From the NCBI GenBank assembly GCA_004348925.1, contig RCMX01000002.1, positions 304,249 to 368,248 of the forward strand: a stretch of DNA of 64,000 nucleotides, given 5' to 3'. Both the position numbers and the translations under genes were made by a program. Numbering within the stretch: the stretch's first letter is position 1; each line of letters starts with the position of its first letter. The notes under the pieces are model-generated. The model saw nothing but the letters and a program-made list of their open reading frames with translations. It was not told the origin of the DNA and ran no database searches. This stretch comes from Actinomycetota bacterium. GTDB taxonomy: Bacteria > Actinomycetota > Coriobacteriia > Anaerosomatales > Anaerosomataceae. Shown here in pieces: positions 33,887 through 41,756 of this stretch.

Positions 33887-34701
33887 CATTCGTCTTGCTC
33901 GCGACGCTCGTGCCGCTACTCTCGGGTTGCTCACGTGGCACCTCGGCTCAAGACAAGATCATCGTCACGGGCTCCACGACGATCCAGCCGATCGCCGAGG
34001 TGGCGAAGGAGGACTACGAGCGCCGGAACCCTGACCAGGTAGTGCTGGTCAGCGGGGTGGGTTCCTCGGCGGGGATCGAGAATGTCTCCTCGGGCACGAG
34101 CGACATCGGCACCTCATCGCGCGAGCTCAAGGACGAGGAGCTCGACCTTGGTCTGGTCGACACACCCATCGCATACGATGCGATCGCGGTCATCGTGAAC
34201 CCGTCGAATCCCGTGACCTCGCTCTCGAAGTCGCAGGTCAAGGCGATCTTCCAGGGCGCGATCACGAACTGGAGCGAGGTCGGTGGACCCGACATGGAGA
34301 TCGGACTCGTGAATCGGGACGAAGCGTCCGGCACCCGCGAGGCGTTCGCCAAGATCGTGCTTGACAAGGAACGCTTCGATCCCACGGCCGTCATCCTGCC
34401 GGGTACAGGGCAGGTCCGTTCGGTTGTGGCACAAGAACCGCGTGCGATCGGTTACATCTCTCTGGGTTTCGTGACCGACGACGTGCATGCCGTCGCAATC
34501 GACGGTGTGGAGCCGAGTGAAGCCACGGTCGTCAGTGGGACGTATCCTGTGCAGCGAGTGCTCCACATGTTCACGAAGGGTGCACCCACCGGGCTTGCGA
34601 AGCGCTATCTCGACTTCGTCCTGTCACCGGATGTTCAGGAGAGCGTTGTGCGAGACGCCGGGTTCATCCCCATCACCGCGAAGGGGTCGAACGGTGGCTG
34701 A
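33853..34701 (+). CDS. pstS: Phosphate-binding lipoprotein PstS
   Basis: Extracytoplasmic phosphate receptor of the Pst importer. TTG 33853 starts a good lipoprotein signal (RIRATRATLVAFVLLATLVPLLSGC, Cys26 lipidated; quoted in full only as positions 2-26), giving 282 aa; the longer frame from 33775 would place 26 polar residues ahead of the signal. Binding-site motif IIVTGSTTIQPIAE, the SSAGIENVSSGTSDIGTSSRE loop and NRDEASGTREAF are typical of PstS. The start lies 34 bases inside pgeF, with only a weak AAGG upstream, so translation is probably coupled to pgeF. First gene of pstSCAB-phoU. Confidence 0.93.
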   Translation: MRIRATRATLVAFVLLATLVPLLSGCSRGTSAQDKIIVTGSTTIQPIAEVAKEDYERRNPDQVVLVSGVGSSAGIENVSSGTSDIGTSSRELKDEELDLGLVDTPIAYDAIAVIVNPSNPVTSLSKSQVKAIFQGAITNWSEVGGPDMEIGLVNRDEASGTREAFAKIVLDKERFDPTAVILPGTGQVRSVVAQEPRAIGYISLGFVTDDVHAVAIDGVEPSEATVVSGTYPVQRVLHMFTKGAPTGLAKRYLDFVLSPDVQESVVRDAGFIPITAKGSNGG

Positions 34702-35626
34702 CGAACCTCGCACGAACGACATGCCATCCGTACGCGGCGAAGCGAACAACCTTAAGCTCGTTTCGCGTGCGACATATTTCAAAGAGGCCACGCTCAAGAA
34801 CCTGTTCCTGCTCTGTGCCTTCATGGCGGTTGCGGGCGTCGCTCTGATCTTCGTTTTCGTCGGATATCGCGGTTGGCCGATCTTCAGCGAGGTGGGAGCC
34901 GGCAACTTCCTGTTCGGCATGGAGTGGCTGCCCACCAAAGGGCTGTTCGGCATACTGCCGCTCTTCGTCGGCTCGATCGTCGTGACGCTTGGTGCGCTGT
35001 TGCTTGGCACGCCTGTTGCGGTCGGCGCGGCCGTGTTCCTCTCGGAGATCGCTCCGCCCAAGATACGCTCCGTGGTCCGCCCTGCGGTCGAACTCTTGGC
35101 CGGCGTTCCGTCGGTCGTCTACGGGTTCTTCGGCTTGCTGATACTCCGGCCGATCGTGGCCGACCTGACAGGCGGCCTCGGCTTCGGTCCGCTGACGGCG
35201 TGGATCATCCTCGCCATCATGATCATCCCCACCATCGCAACCTTGACCGAAGACGCGCTCCAGTCGATTCCAGACGGAGTGCGCGAGGCCTCGTATGCGA
35301 TGGGAGCCACCACGTGGCAAACGATCTCGCGCGTGCTTCTACCGGCCGCGAAGATCGGTATCGTCGATGCCATCATCCTCGGCATGGGGAGGGCGATCGG
35401 TGAGACGATGGCCGTGCTCATGGTCGTTGGCAATGCGCCCGGGTTCTTCCGCGGGATGGGAGAGCCGCTCTCAACGCTGACGAGTCAGATCGTCATGGAT
35501 ATGCCCTACGCGTCAGGTATGCATCGCACCGCGCTCTTCGGCATGGCGATCATCCTCTTCCTGGTATCGATGGGGCTGGTCCTTACCGTGCGCCTGCTGT
35601 CCCGCTTGCGCGAGGAGACGTCGTGA
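34694..35626 (+). CDS. pstC: Phosphate ABC transporter permease PstC
   Basis: 310-residue inner-membrane permease. GTG 34694 overlaps pstS by 8 bases; AAGGGG lies upstream. Long cytoplasmic N-terminus (about 35 residues), first helix NLFLLCAFMAVAGVALIFVFV, and permease-family features GSIVVTLGALLLGTPVAVGAAVFLSE, LLAGVPSVVYGFFGLL and the EAA loop EASYAMGATTWQTISRVLLPAAK...GRAIGETMAVLM. Six hydrophobic helices. Pairs with PstA. Confidence 0.95.
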   Translation: MADEPRTNDMPSVRGEANNLKLVSRATYFKEATLKNLFLLCAFMAVAGVALIFVFVGYRGWPIFSEVGAGNFLFGMEWLPTKGLFGILPLFVGSIVVTLGALLLGTPVAVGAAVFLSEIAPPKIRSVVRPAVELLAGVPSVVYGFFGLLILRPIVADLTGGLGFGPLTAWIILAIMIIPTIATLTEDALQSIPDGVREASYAMGATTWQTISRVLLPAAKIGIVDAIILGMGRAIGETMAVLMVVGNAPGFFRGMGEPLSTLTSQIVMDMPYASGMHRTALFGMAIILFLVSMGLVLTVRLLSRLREETS

Positions 35627-36459
35627 AGGATATGAAGCGCATCACGAACGCGCTCGCGCTTGCGGTCTTCTGGATCGCAGGGCTCACCACGGTCGTCGTG
35701 CTCGGCGCTGTCATCCTGTACGTCTTCGTGAACGGTATCGGGCACCTCAACCTCGCATTCATCTTCACCAAGCCCCATGGCGTGAACGCCGAAGGCGGCA
35801 TCTGGCCGATGATCGTGTCGACCATGTACGTCACCGGGCTTGCCATGGTGATCGTGACGCCGATCGCGGTGCTTGCTGCCGTCTACCTTGCCGAGTACGC
35901 GGTCCAGGGACGACTTGTGCGGATCATCCGCTTCGCTGCAGACACGTTGGCCGGCGTGCCGTCGATCGTCATGGGCCTGTTCGGCCTTGCGTTGTTCGTC
36001 GAGGGGATGGGTTTCGGCTTCTCCGTGCTCTCGGGCGCGCTGGCGCTCTCGTTCCTGATGCTTCCAATCGTCATGCGTACCACCGAGGAAGCCATTCGCG
36101 CGGTGCCGAAGTTCATTCGCTGGGGTTCATACGGCCTGGGCGCCACCAAGTGGCAGACCGTGAGTCGCATCGTTCTCCCGGCGGCGATGCCGCGCATCAT
36201 CACTGGCCTGATCCTCGCGACCGGCCGTGCAGTCGGGGAGACCGCGGTCGTCATCTTCACGATGGGCACGATGATCAACACGCCGCTCTTGCCGACCGAC
36301 CCGGGTCGGTCGATGACCGTGCACCTCTACCAGATGGCCATGGAGGGCATTAACCTGCCCGCTGCATTCGGCACGGCACTCCTCCTCATGGTGATGATCC
36401 TCTTCTTCAACCTTTCAGCCCGATGGTTGCTCCGCAGAAACAGGAGGATGCAGGGATGA
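35623..36459 (+). CDS. pstA: Phosphate ABC transporter permease PstA
   Basis: 278-residue permease partner of PstC. GTG start overlaps the pstC stop (GTGA). Landmarks: [54 protein letters not shown] and the EAA loop [42 protein letters not shown]. Six helices. The stop overlaps the pstB ATG by 4 bases (ATGA). Confidence 0.95.
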   Translation: MKDMKRITNALALAVFWIAGLTTVVVLGAVILYVFVNGIGHLNLAFIFTKPHGVNAEGGIWPMIVSTMYVTGLAMVIVTPIAVLAAVYLAEYAVQGRLVRIIRFAADTLAGVPSIVMGLFGLALFVEGMGFGFSVLSGALALSFLMLPIVMRTTEEAIRAVPKFIRWGSYGLGATKWQTVSRIVLPAAMPRIITGLILATGRAVGETAVVIFTMGTMINTPLLPTDPGRSMTVHLYQMAMEGINLPAAFGTALLLMVMILFFNLSARWLLRRNRRMQG

Positions 36460-37280
36460 GCCACACCCTCGCCGAACACCAGCCGGGCTTCGTGCCCACG
36501 GCTGACGCTTGCGTCAAAATCGCTGTCCGCGGATTGGACTTCTTCTACGGGGATTTCCAGGCGCTGACAGACATCACGTGCGACATCAGGGACAACTCGG
36601 TCACAGCGTTCATCGGCCCGTCCGGGTGCGGCAAGTCGACGTTCCTGCGCTGCTTCAACCGCATGAACGATCTCATCATCGGCACCAAGGTCGAAGGTCT
36701 GATCACGCTGGACGGGCAAGACATCTACGCACCCGGCGTCGACCCGGTCGATCTCCGTCGTCGCATCGGCATGATCTTCCAGCAGCCGAACCCGTTCCCG
36801 ATGTCGATCTACGACAACGTCGCGTACGGTCCGCGTTTGCACGGCATGAAGAAGAAAGCCGATCTCGACGAAGTCGTGGAGACGTCGCTCAAGCGCGCGA
36901 ACCTCTGGAAAGAGGTGAAGGACATCCTTGGCCGTGGAGGGCTTACGCTCTCGGGCGGTCAGCAACAGCGTTTGTGCATCGCCCGCGTCCTGGCCGTGCA
37001 GCCCGACGTCCTGTTGATGGACGAGCCGTGCTCGGCGATCGACCCCACGAGCGTCCAGAAGATCGAGGACCTCATGGCAGAGCTGAAGTCGACGGTGACG
37101 ATCATCATCGTCACCCACAACATGCAGCAGGCCGCTCGTGTGAGTGACGAGACAGCGTTCTTCTTGCAGGAAGTCATGGGCGAGCCTGCGATGCTGGTTG
37201 AGTTCGGCAGGACCGCCGATATCTTCACCAGCCCGAAAGACAAGCGAACCGAGGACTACATCACCGGTCGCTTCGGGTAG
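36456..37280 (+). CDS. pstB: Phosphate ABC transporter ATPase PstB
   Basis: 274-residue ATPase of the Pst importer. ATG 36456 has AGGAGG (36442-36447) eight bases upstream; an ATG at 36423 in frame is less likely. Walker [10 protein letters not shown] with Lys60, the PstB-specific [12 protein letters not shown] after it, Q-loop [25 protein letters not shown], signature [15 protein letters not shown] and Walker [14 protein letters not shown], followed by [14 protein letters not shown] (switch His). A 30-residue N-terminal extension precedes the first beta strand. Confidence 0.97.
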   Translation: MSHTLAEHQPGFVPTADACVKIAVRGLDFFYGDFQALTDITCDIRDNSVTAFIGPSGCGKSTFLRCFNRMNDLIIGTKVEGLITLDGQDIYAPGVDPVDLRRRIGMIFQQPNPFPMSIYDNVAYGPRLHGMKKKADLDEVVETSLKRANLWKEVKDILGRGGLTLSGGQQQRLCIARVLAVQPDVLLMDEPCSAIDPTSVQKIEDLMAELKSTVTIIIVTHNMQQAARVSDETAFFLQEVMGEPAMLVEFGRTADIFTSPKDKRTEDYITGRFG

Positions 37281-37288
37281 GGACACGC

Positions 37289-37294
37289 TATAAT
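37289..37294 (+). promoter_or_regulatory. Perfect -10 (TATAAT) before phoU
   Basis: TATAAT at 37289-37294 in the 54-base pstB-phoU gap, 40 bases before the phoU ATG. No -35 at the expected distance. May give phoU and the following yggS-sepF genes expression independent of the pst promoter. Confidence 0.4.
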
Positions 37295-37334
37295 CGTCGG
37301 GTAGGCCAGCAACGAATCGAAGTGGAGCCACCCG

Positions 37335-37997
37335 ATGCGCGAGAATTTCCGCAAGGAACTCAAAGATCTCAAACAGAGCGTGCTCGACATCGGGCGTTCA
37401 ATCGTCGATGTCACGCGGCTCTCCGTGAAAGCGCTTGTCGACGGGGATGTCGATCTCGCCGAGCAGGTCATCGCCGGGGACGATGATCTCGATCAGCGGT
37501 GTCTGGCGATCGAGGAGCACAGCCTCGAGGTCATCGCCACGCAGTTCCCGGTCGCCCGCGACCTTCGGCTGCTGCATTCGCTCGGCTACATCTCCATGCA
37601 TTTCGAGCGCATGGGCGACCTGGGCGTCAACATCGCGAAGGCCGCTCGCCGAACGGCATCGAGGCGCGGTCCTCAGACGCTTTACGATCTCATCCAGGCA
37701 CAGGGCAACCTCGTGCACCGGGTGCTCGAGGCCATGCTGGAGGCGCTTGAGAAGAACGACCTGGAGCTTGCACGCAAACTGCAGGATCTCGATGAGCCGA
37801 TCGACCATCTGTTCAAGCAGTTCTTCCGCGAACTCGCGCGTCTGCAGGAGGAAGAGGATATCGAGTGGGCCAGCTCGATGGTCCTCGCGTCACGGTACCT
37901 GGAGCGGATCGCGGATCACGCCGTCGATATTGGCGACCGGATCACCTACATGGTCACCGGCCAGTTCGAAGCGCCTGCCGAGGAAGAAGAGGCCTAG
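37335..37997 (+). CDS. phoU: Phosphate-specific transport regulator PhoU
   Basis: 220 aa, all-helical, with two PhoU repeats of about 100 residues (first DIGRSIVDVTRLSVKALVDGDVDLAEQVIAGDDDLDQ; second beginning HRVLEAMLEALEKNDLELARKLQDLDEPIDHLF). Each ends in a metal-binding acidic E/D cluster (SLGYISMHFERMGDLGVNIAK; ASRYLERIADHAVDIGDR). Modulates Pst activity and phosphate signalling; no PhoR/PhoB pair is next to it, though two unassigned histidine kinases lie at 46.6-50.9 kb. Forms the end of the pst operon and is followed after 6 bases by yggS. Confidence 0.95.
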   Translation: MRENFRKELKDLKQSVLDIGRSIVDVTRLSVKALVDGDVDLAEQVIAGDDDLDQRCLAIEEHSLEVIATQFPVARDLRLLHSLGYISMHFERMGDLGVNIAKAARRTASRRGPQTLYDLIQAQGNLVHRVLEAMLEALEKNDLELARKLQDLDEPIDHLFKQFFRELARLQEEEDIEWASSMVLASRYLERIADHAVDIGDRITYMVTGQFEAPAEEEEA

Positions 37998-38003
37998 TTC
38001 CTG

Positions 38004-38681
38004 TTGAATGCGATCGCGGAGCGATACGAGAGCATCCGGCGGGCGGTGCGTGATGCCGCCGATGCTGCCGACCGCGATTCCGGCGACGTGACCATCGTCG
38101 CAGTCACCAAGCACGTCGGCGTCACGGAGATACAGAAGGCGATCGTCGCGGGGTGCAGGGACTTCGGCGAGAACCGGGTTCAGGAGTTTCTCGGCAAGTA
38201 CGGGTTGTTCCCGGACTTGAACTGGCACTTCATCGGCACGCTCCAGACGAACAAGGTGAAAGACGTCGTGGGACGTGCGCATCTTATCCACTCGGTCGAG
38301 TCGTTGCGATTGCTCGAGCACGTAGATCGCGTGGCGGAGGCGCACGGCATCGTGCAGGATGTCCTCCTGCAGGTGAACGTGTCAGGAGAGCAGAGCAAGC
38401 ACGGCATGATGCCCGAGGAAGCCGAGGACACACTGCGCGCGTCGCTCGAGATGCCGGGCGTGAGGGTGCGTGGCCTGATGACGATAGCGCCGCTCGGCAG
38501 GCCGGAAGATGTGCGGTGGGTGTTTCGCGACACCGCGCGGCTCTTTGCCTCGCTTGCCTCGATGCGGTTCAATGGCATGGAACTAACGGATCTTTCGATG
38601 GGTATGACCAACGACTTTCGGGTAGCCATCGAAGAGGGTTCGACGATCATCCGGGTCGGGCGGGCCATCTTCGGCCGGTAG
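38004..38681 (+). CDS. yggS: YggS family pyridoxal-phosphate homeostasis protein
   Basis: 225 aa, alanine-racemase-like N-terminal TIM barrel that binds PLP without known catalysis. VAVTKHVGV carries the PLP Lys (about residue 37), followed by GCRDFGENRVQEFLGK, LNWHFIGTLQTNK, QVNVSGEQSKHGM and SMGMTNDFRVAIEEGSTIIRVGRAIFG, the family signatures. Start is TTG 38004 with a weak site. Normally next to sepF and divIVA in Gram-positives, as here. Confidence 0.94.
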   Translation: MNAIAERYESIRRAVRDAADAADRDSGDVTIVAVTKHVGVTEIQKAIVAGCRDFGENRVQEFLGKYGLFPDLNWHFIGTLQTNKVKDVVGRAHLIHSVESLRLLEHVDRVAEAHGIVQDVLLQVNVSGEQSKHGMMPEEAEDTLRASLEMPGVRVRGLMTIAPLGRPEDVRWVFRDTARLFASLASMRFNGMELTDLSMGMTNDFRVAIEEGSTIIRVGRAIFGR

Positions 38682-38708
38682 ACCCGACGAACACGCGAGG
38701 AGACGACC

Positions 38709-39254
38709 GTGGGCGTGTGGCAATCGATCAAGGCACGGCTCGGACTCGGTGACGAGTACGATGAGTACGACGACGAAGGTTACTACGAGGACGCCCCGGA
38801 CGAAGCCGACGGCTATGACCCGGCGCCTGCGTATCGGAGTCCGTATGACACCGGTGATCCGTCGCCGGTCCGACGCGTGAACCGTGAACCTGACCTTGAG
38901 CGCGCGACTCGTGCGGGGTCACGCCCGTCGTATCAGGAGCCGACCCCGGGGCCCGGCATGCAGGCTGTGCCTCAGGTGAAGATGCACATAGTCGAGCCCA
39001 GGGCCTTCTCGGAAGCGCAGGCGATCGCCGATCGCTTCAAGCAGGGCGTGCCGGTCATCATGAACCTGTCGATGTCCGATCCTGAGCTGTCACGCCGCCT
39101 CATCGACTTCGCATCAGGGCTCACCTACGGCCTGAATGGCGGACTGCAGAAGGTCTCCGAGAAGGTCTTCATGCTCTCGCCGGCCAACGTCGAGGTTTCC
39201 GCCGAGCAGCGCCGCGTGCTGCGCGATAAGGGTCTCTTCGACCCGAACGCGTGA
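38709..39254 (+). CDS. sepF: Cell division protein SepF
   Basis: 181 aa. N-terminal membrane-binding amphipathic stretch (GVWQSIKARLGLGDEYDEYDD), an acidic/Pro-rich linker (to about residue 90), then the SepF domain (KMHIVEPRAFSEAQAIADRFKQG, VIMNLSMSDPELSRRLIDFASGLTYGLNGG, VFMLSPANVEVS). It tethers FtsZ to the membrane in bacteria that lack FtsA, consistent with the missing ftsA here. GTG start; GAGGAG lies upstream. GTGA overlap with proC. Confidence 0.95.
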   Translation: MGVWQSIKARLGLGDEYDEYDDEGYYEDAPDEADGYDPAPAYRSPYDTGDPSPVRRVNREPDLERATRAGSRPSYQEPTPGPGMQAVPQVKMHIVEPRAFSEAQAIADRFKQGVPVIMNLSMSDPELSRRLIDFASGLTYGLNGGLQKVSEKVFMLSPANVEVSAEQRRVLRDKGLFDPNA

Positions 39255-40066
39255 GCGATATGGGCGTGAATCGTATCGCCGTCATCGGTGGCGGCAAGAT
39301 GGGCGAGGCGATCGTGGCGGGCCTGGTTGCTTCCGGCTTTGCCGTGGCTGCCGACATCGTCGTCGCTGAACCGAACGCGGACCGCGCCGGGGTTTTCTCG
39401 GCCCACGGCGTTGCCACTGTCGCGGACGGACATGACGCGGTCGCCAATGCCGACATCATCGTGCTCGCAGTGAAGCCGCAGGTCATCGATGCTGTGCTGG
39501 CGCATCTCGCGCCGGAGATACCGCCACACGCCATCGTCGTCTCGATCGCCGCCGGTGTCACGACGGCGCGTTTGGAATCGCAGCTGGGCGCGGGCGCGGC
39601 CGTCGTGCGTGTCATGCCGAACACACCCGCCATGGTGGGCGAGGGGATGAGCGTCGTCTCCGGTGGTAGCGATGCGACTGCCGAGCAGGTCGAGGCGGTC
39701 CGGGCGATGTTCGAAGCGCTGGGTCGTTCGATCGTTCTTGATGAGCAGTACCAGGACGCGGCCACGGCGATTTCTGGCTCCGGACCGGCGTATGTGGCAC
39801 TCTTCGTTGATTCACTGGCGCGCGCGGGTGTGCGTCAGGGCCTGTCGCGAGACATCTCGCAAGCACTGGCGCTGCAGACGCTTCGTGGAACCGTTGAGCT
39901 CATCGAGCGAACCGGCATGCACCCTGAAGCGGTCATCGATGCGGTCTCGAGTCCCGGTGGCACGACGATCGCTGCTGTCGAGGCGCTCGAGGCGAGCGGG
40001 CTTCGCTCGGGCGTGTTCGATGCCGTGGCCGCCGCCGTCCGTCGCTCAAAGGAGCTGGGTTCCTAA
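39251..40066 (+). CDS. proC: Pyrroline-5-carboxylate reductase
   Basis: Last step of proline synthesis, NADPH-dependent. 271 aa, standard length. Rossmann loop IAVIGGGKMGEAIVAGL, VRVMPNTPAMVGEGM, GSGPAYVALFVDSLARAGVRQGLSRDIS and SSPGGTTIAAVEALE are the family motifs. GTG 39251 overlaps sepF (GTGA); the ATG at 39260 is an alternative. proC in the sepF-divIVA locus is usual for Gram-positives and does not imply a division role. Confidence 0.96.
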   Translation: MSDMGVNRIAVIGGGKMGEAIVAGLVASGFAVAADIVVAEPNADRAGVFSAHGVATVADGHDAVANADIIVLAVKPQVIDAVLAHLAPEIPPHAIVVSIAAGVTTARLESQLGAGAAVVRVMPNTPAMVGEGMSVVSGGSDATAEQVEAVRAMFEALGRSIVLDEQYQDAATAISGSGPAYVALFVDSLARAGVRQGLSRDISQALALQTLRGTVELIERTGMHPEAVIDAVSSPGGTTIAAVEALEASGLRSGVFDAVAAAVRRSKELGS

Positions 40067-40336
40067 ATGTCGATTTCTGGTCTGGTACGGAGTCTCATCT
40101 CGTTCTACGGGATATTGGTCTTCGCATACGTCATCCTGTCGTGGTTCCGCCCGACAGGCGCCATCTACGACGTCTATCGTGTGCTCGCGCAGGTCTGTGA
40201 GCCGTATGTGGGTATCTTCAGGCGTATCGTGCCGCCGATGGGCCCCGTCGACTTCTCGCCGTGGGTTGCGGTGCTTGTGCTGCAGTACCTCATCGGCCCG
40301 GTATTGGTTACACTGCTCAGGACGGCAGGACTCTAA
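40067..40336 (+). CDS. YggT family membrane protein
   Basis: 89 aa, two hydrophobic segments (LVRSLISFYGILVFAYVILSWF and PWVAVLVLQYLIGPVLVTLL) with the YggT pattern IRRIVPPMGPVDFSPWVA between them. The ATG directly abuts the proC stop. YggT proteins are membrane proteins associated with osmotic or envelope functions and regularly lie between sepF and divIVA. Confidence 0.9.
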   Translation: MSISGLVRSLISFYGILVFAYVILSWFRPTGAIYDVYRVLAQVCEPYVGIFRRIVPPMGPVDFSPWVAVLVLQYLIGPVLVTLLRTAGL

Positions 40337-40357
40337 CGGTTCGGAAGGATTCGACCG

Positions 40358-41155
40358 ATGAAACTCACTCCGCTCGACATTCACCATAAGGAATTCGGCC
40401 GCTCGCTTCGCGGCTATAACGAAGCCGAGGTCGACGAGTTCCTCGACCAGGTCGCCGATGAGCTCGAACGCCTCTTCAAGGAGAACATCGATCTCTCCGA
40501 GCGCAACGAGGCCATCGAAGAGAAGGTCAAGGGCTACCAGGACATGGAGCGCACGCTCCATAACACCATGGTGAGCGCCCAGCAGTCTGCCGAGGATATC
40601 GTAGCCAAGGCCCGCCATGAGGCTGAAGTCGTGCTCAAGGACGCCGAGGTCAAGGCGAAGGAGATTATCCACAACGCCCTTCAGCAGAAGCAGAGGACGC
40701 AGGCCGAGCTGATGCGTATCAAGGCCGCCGAGGAGGACTTCCGCGGTCGCTTCCGCTCGCTTCTGGAGACCCACGTTCGCAATCTCGGCGAGATTCCGCT
40801 GCCAGAGGACGTTAAGGTGCTGACCGGTCAGACCGACAGCGGCGTCGTCGGCGATGTCGAGGTGTCGTCTCCGGCGCCTGAAGCGCCTGCGCCTACGCCG
40901 TCGTATGCGGCCGCAGTCGAGTCACAGTTGTCGGGGCTGACCGAGGCGCCTTCTCCGGAGTCCGCTCAGATACGGGAAGACACGCAGCCCATCGAGCCGC
41001 CGGCCTCCGGATTCGTCCAGGGCCTGCAGCTGGGCGAGATGGCGAGCCCCGAACTCCCGGTCGAGCCCGAGTTCCTCGACGTTCCCGAGTTCACGATGGA
41101 CTTCGGTTCTATCGGCGAGCGGGAAGACGACGTTGATATCGAGGAGATCGACTAG
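40358..41155 (+). CDS. divIVA: DivIVA domain protein
   Basis: 265 aa polar/septal scaffold. N-terminal membrane-curvature domain KLTPLDIHHKEFGRSLRGYNEAEVDEFLDQVADEL, an extended coiled coil to about residue 150 (VSAQQSAEDIVAKARHEAEVVL and onwards, including the KAKEIIHNALQQKQR segment), then an acidic Pro-rich tail ending EDDVDIEEID. In actinobacteria DivIVA (Wag31) directs polar growth. It lies 21 bases after yggT. Confidence 0.94.
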   Translation: MKLTPLDIHHKEFGRSLRGYNEAEVDEFLDQVADELERLFKENIDLSERNEAIEEKVKGYQDMERTLHNTMVSAQQSAEDIVAKARHEAEVVLKDAEVKAKEIIHNALQQKQRTQAELMRIKAAEEDFRGRFRSLLETHVRNLGEIPLPEDVKVLTGQTDSGVVGDVEVSSPAPEAPAPTPSYAAAVESQLSGLTEAPSPESAQIREDTQPIEPPASGFVQGLQLGEMASPELPVEPEFLDVPEFTMDFGSIGEREDDVDIEEID

Positions 41156-41162
41156 CGCCGCT

Positions 41163-41423
41163 ATGGCCATACTGCACGTCCATGCCACCCCCAAGTCGAG
41201 TCGCGATGAGATCGCGGGTTGGCGAGGGGGTGAATTGTCGGTCCGGGTCACCGCACCGCCCGAGGATGGCAAGGCGAACGCCGCCGTGTGCAAGGTGATC
41301 GCGAAGGCGCTCGGGGTTCCGAAGTCCGCGGTGCGCGTGACGCGAGGGGAGACCTCCCGGCACAAGACGGTGGAGGTCGAAGGAATCGAGCAGGGCCCGG
41401 CCGAACGAGCGCTTGCGCGTTGA
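41163..41423 (+). CDS. DUF167 family protein YggU
   Basis: 86 aa. HVHATPKSSRDEIAGWRGGELSVRVTAPPEDGKANAAVCKVIAKALGVPKS... is the DUF167/YggU pattern (PxxGKAN and RGExSRxK seen as RGETSRHKTVEVEG). ATG 41163, seven bases after divIVA, is the natural start. Function is unknown, but it is regularly the last gene of the divIVA locus. Confidence 0.9.
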   Translation: MAILHVHATPKSSRDEIAGWRGGELSVRVTAPPEDGKANAAVCKVIAKALGVPKSAVRVTRGETSRHKTVEVEGIEQGPAERALAR

Positions 41424-41449
41424 CCCGTCAGCGTACGCTAGGCTACTAT
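41420..41449 (+). promoter_or_regulatory. Promoter of ileS
   Basis: TTGACC (41420-41425), an 18-base spacer and TACTAT (41444-41449). Expected transcription start near 41456, at the head of the T-box leader. Confidence 0.6.
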
Positions 41450-41455
41450 CGCTCA

Positions 41456-41735
41456 TGCATGGACAACGGCTTTGACGAGGAAGAGTACGTCGGCACGTCG
41501 CCTCACTAGCGAGCGGGGAGAGTGGAAGCCCGCGGGGAGACCCGACACAATATCACCTCGGAGCCTCGGACCGAACGGCGCGCGCGCCAAGTAGGCTCCG
41601 ACGGGAGTTCCCGTTACAGAGCAACCGAGTGGCGCGCGGGCTGGCAACGGCCTCGGCAAGCTGGGTGGTACCGCGGGGTGCAGACGCGCTTCGTCCCAGG
41701 TCAGGGGCGGGCGTGTTTTCTTTTTTGGCGACGGA
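41456..41735 (+). promoter_or_regulatory. T-box leader (isoleucine tRNA-sensing) before ileS
   Basis: The 333-base gap before ileS carries a T-box: conserved sequence GGGTGGTACCGCG at 41663-41675, whose TGGT bulge pairs with the ACCA end of tRNA-Ile; an ATC specifier codon at 41552-41554 in a stem I context (ACAATATCACC); and a terminator hairpin (about 41684-41714) followed by TTTTCTTTTTT (41715-41726). Uncharged tRNA-Ile would stabilise the antiterminator and allow ileS transcription. The U-run points to transcriptional control, unlike the ultrashort translational ileS T-boxes of mycobacteria. Confidence 0.92.
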
Positions 41736-41756
41736 GTGTTGAGAGGACCTGAGAAC

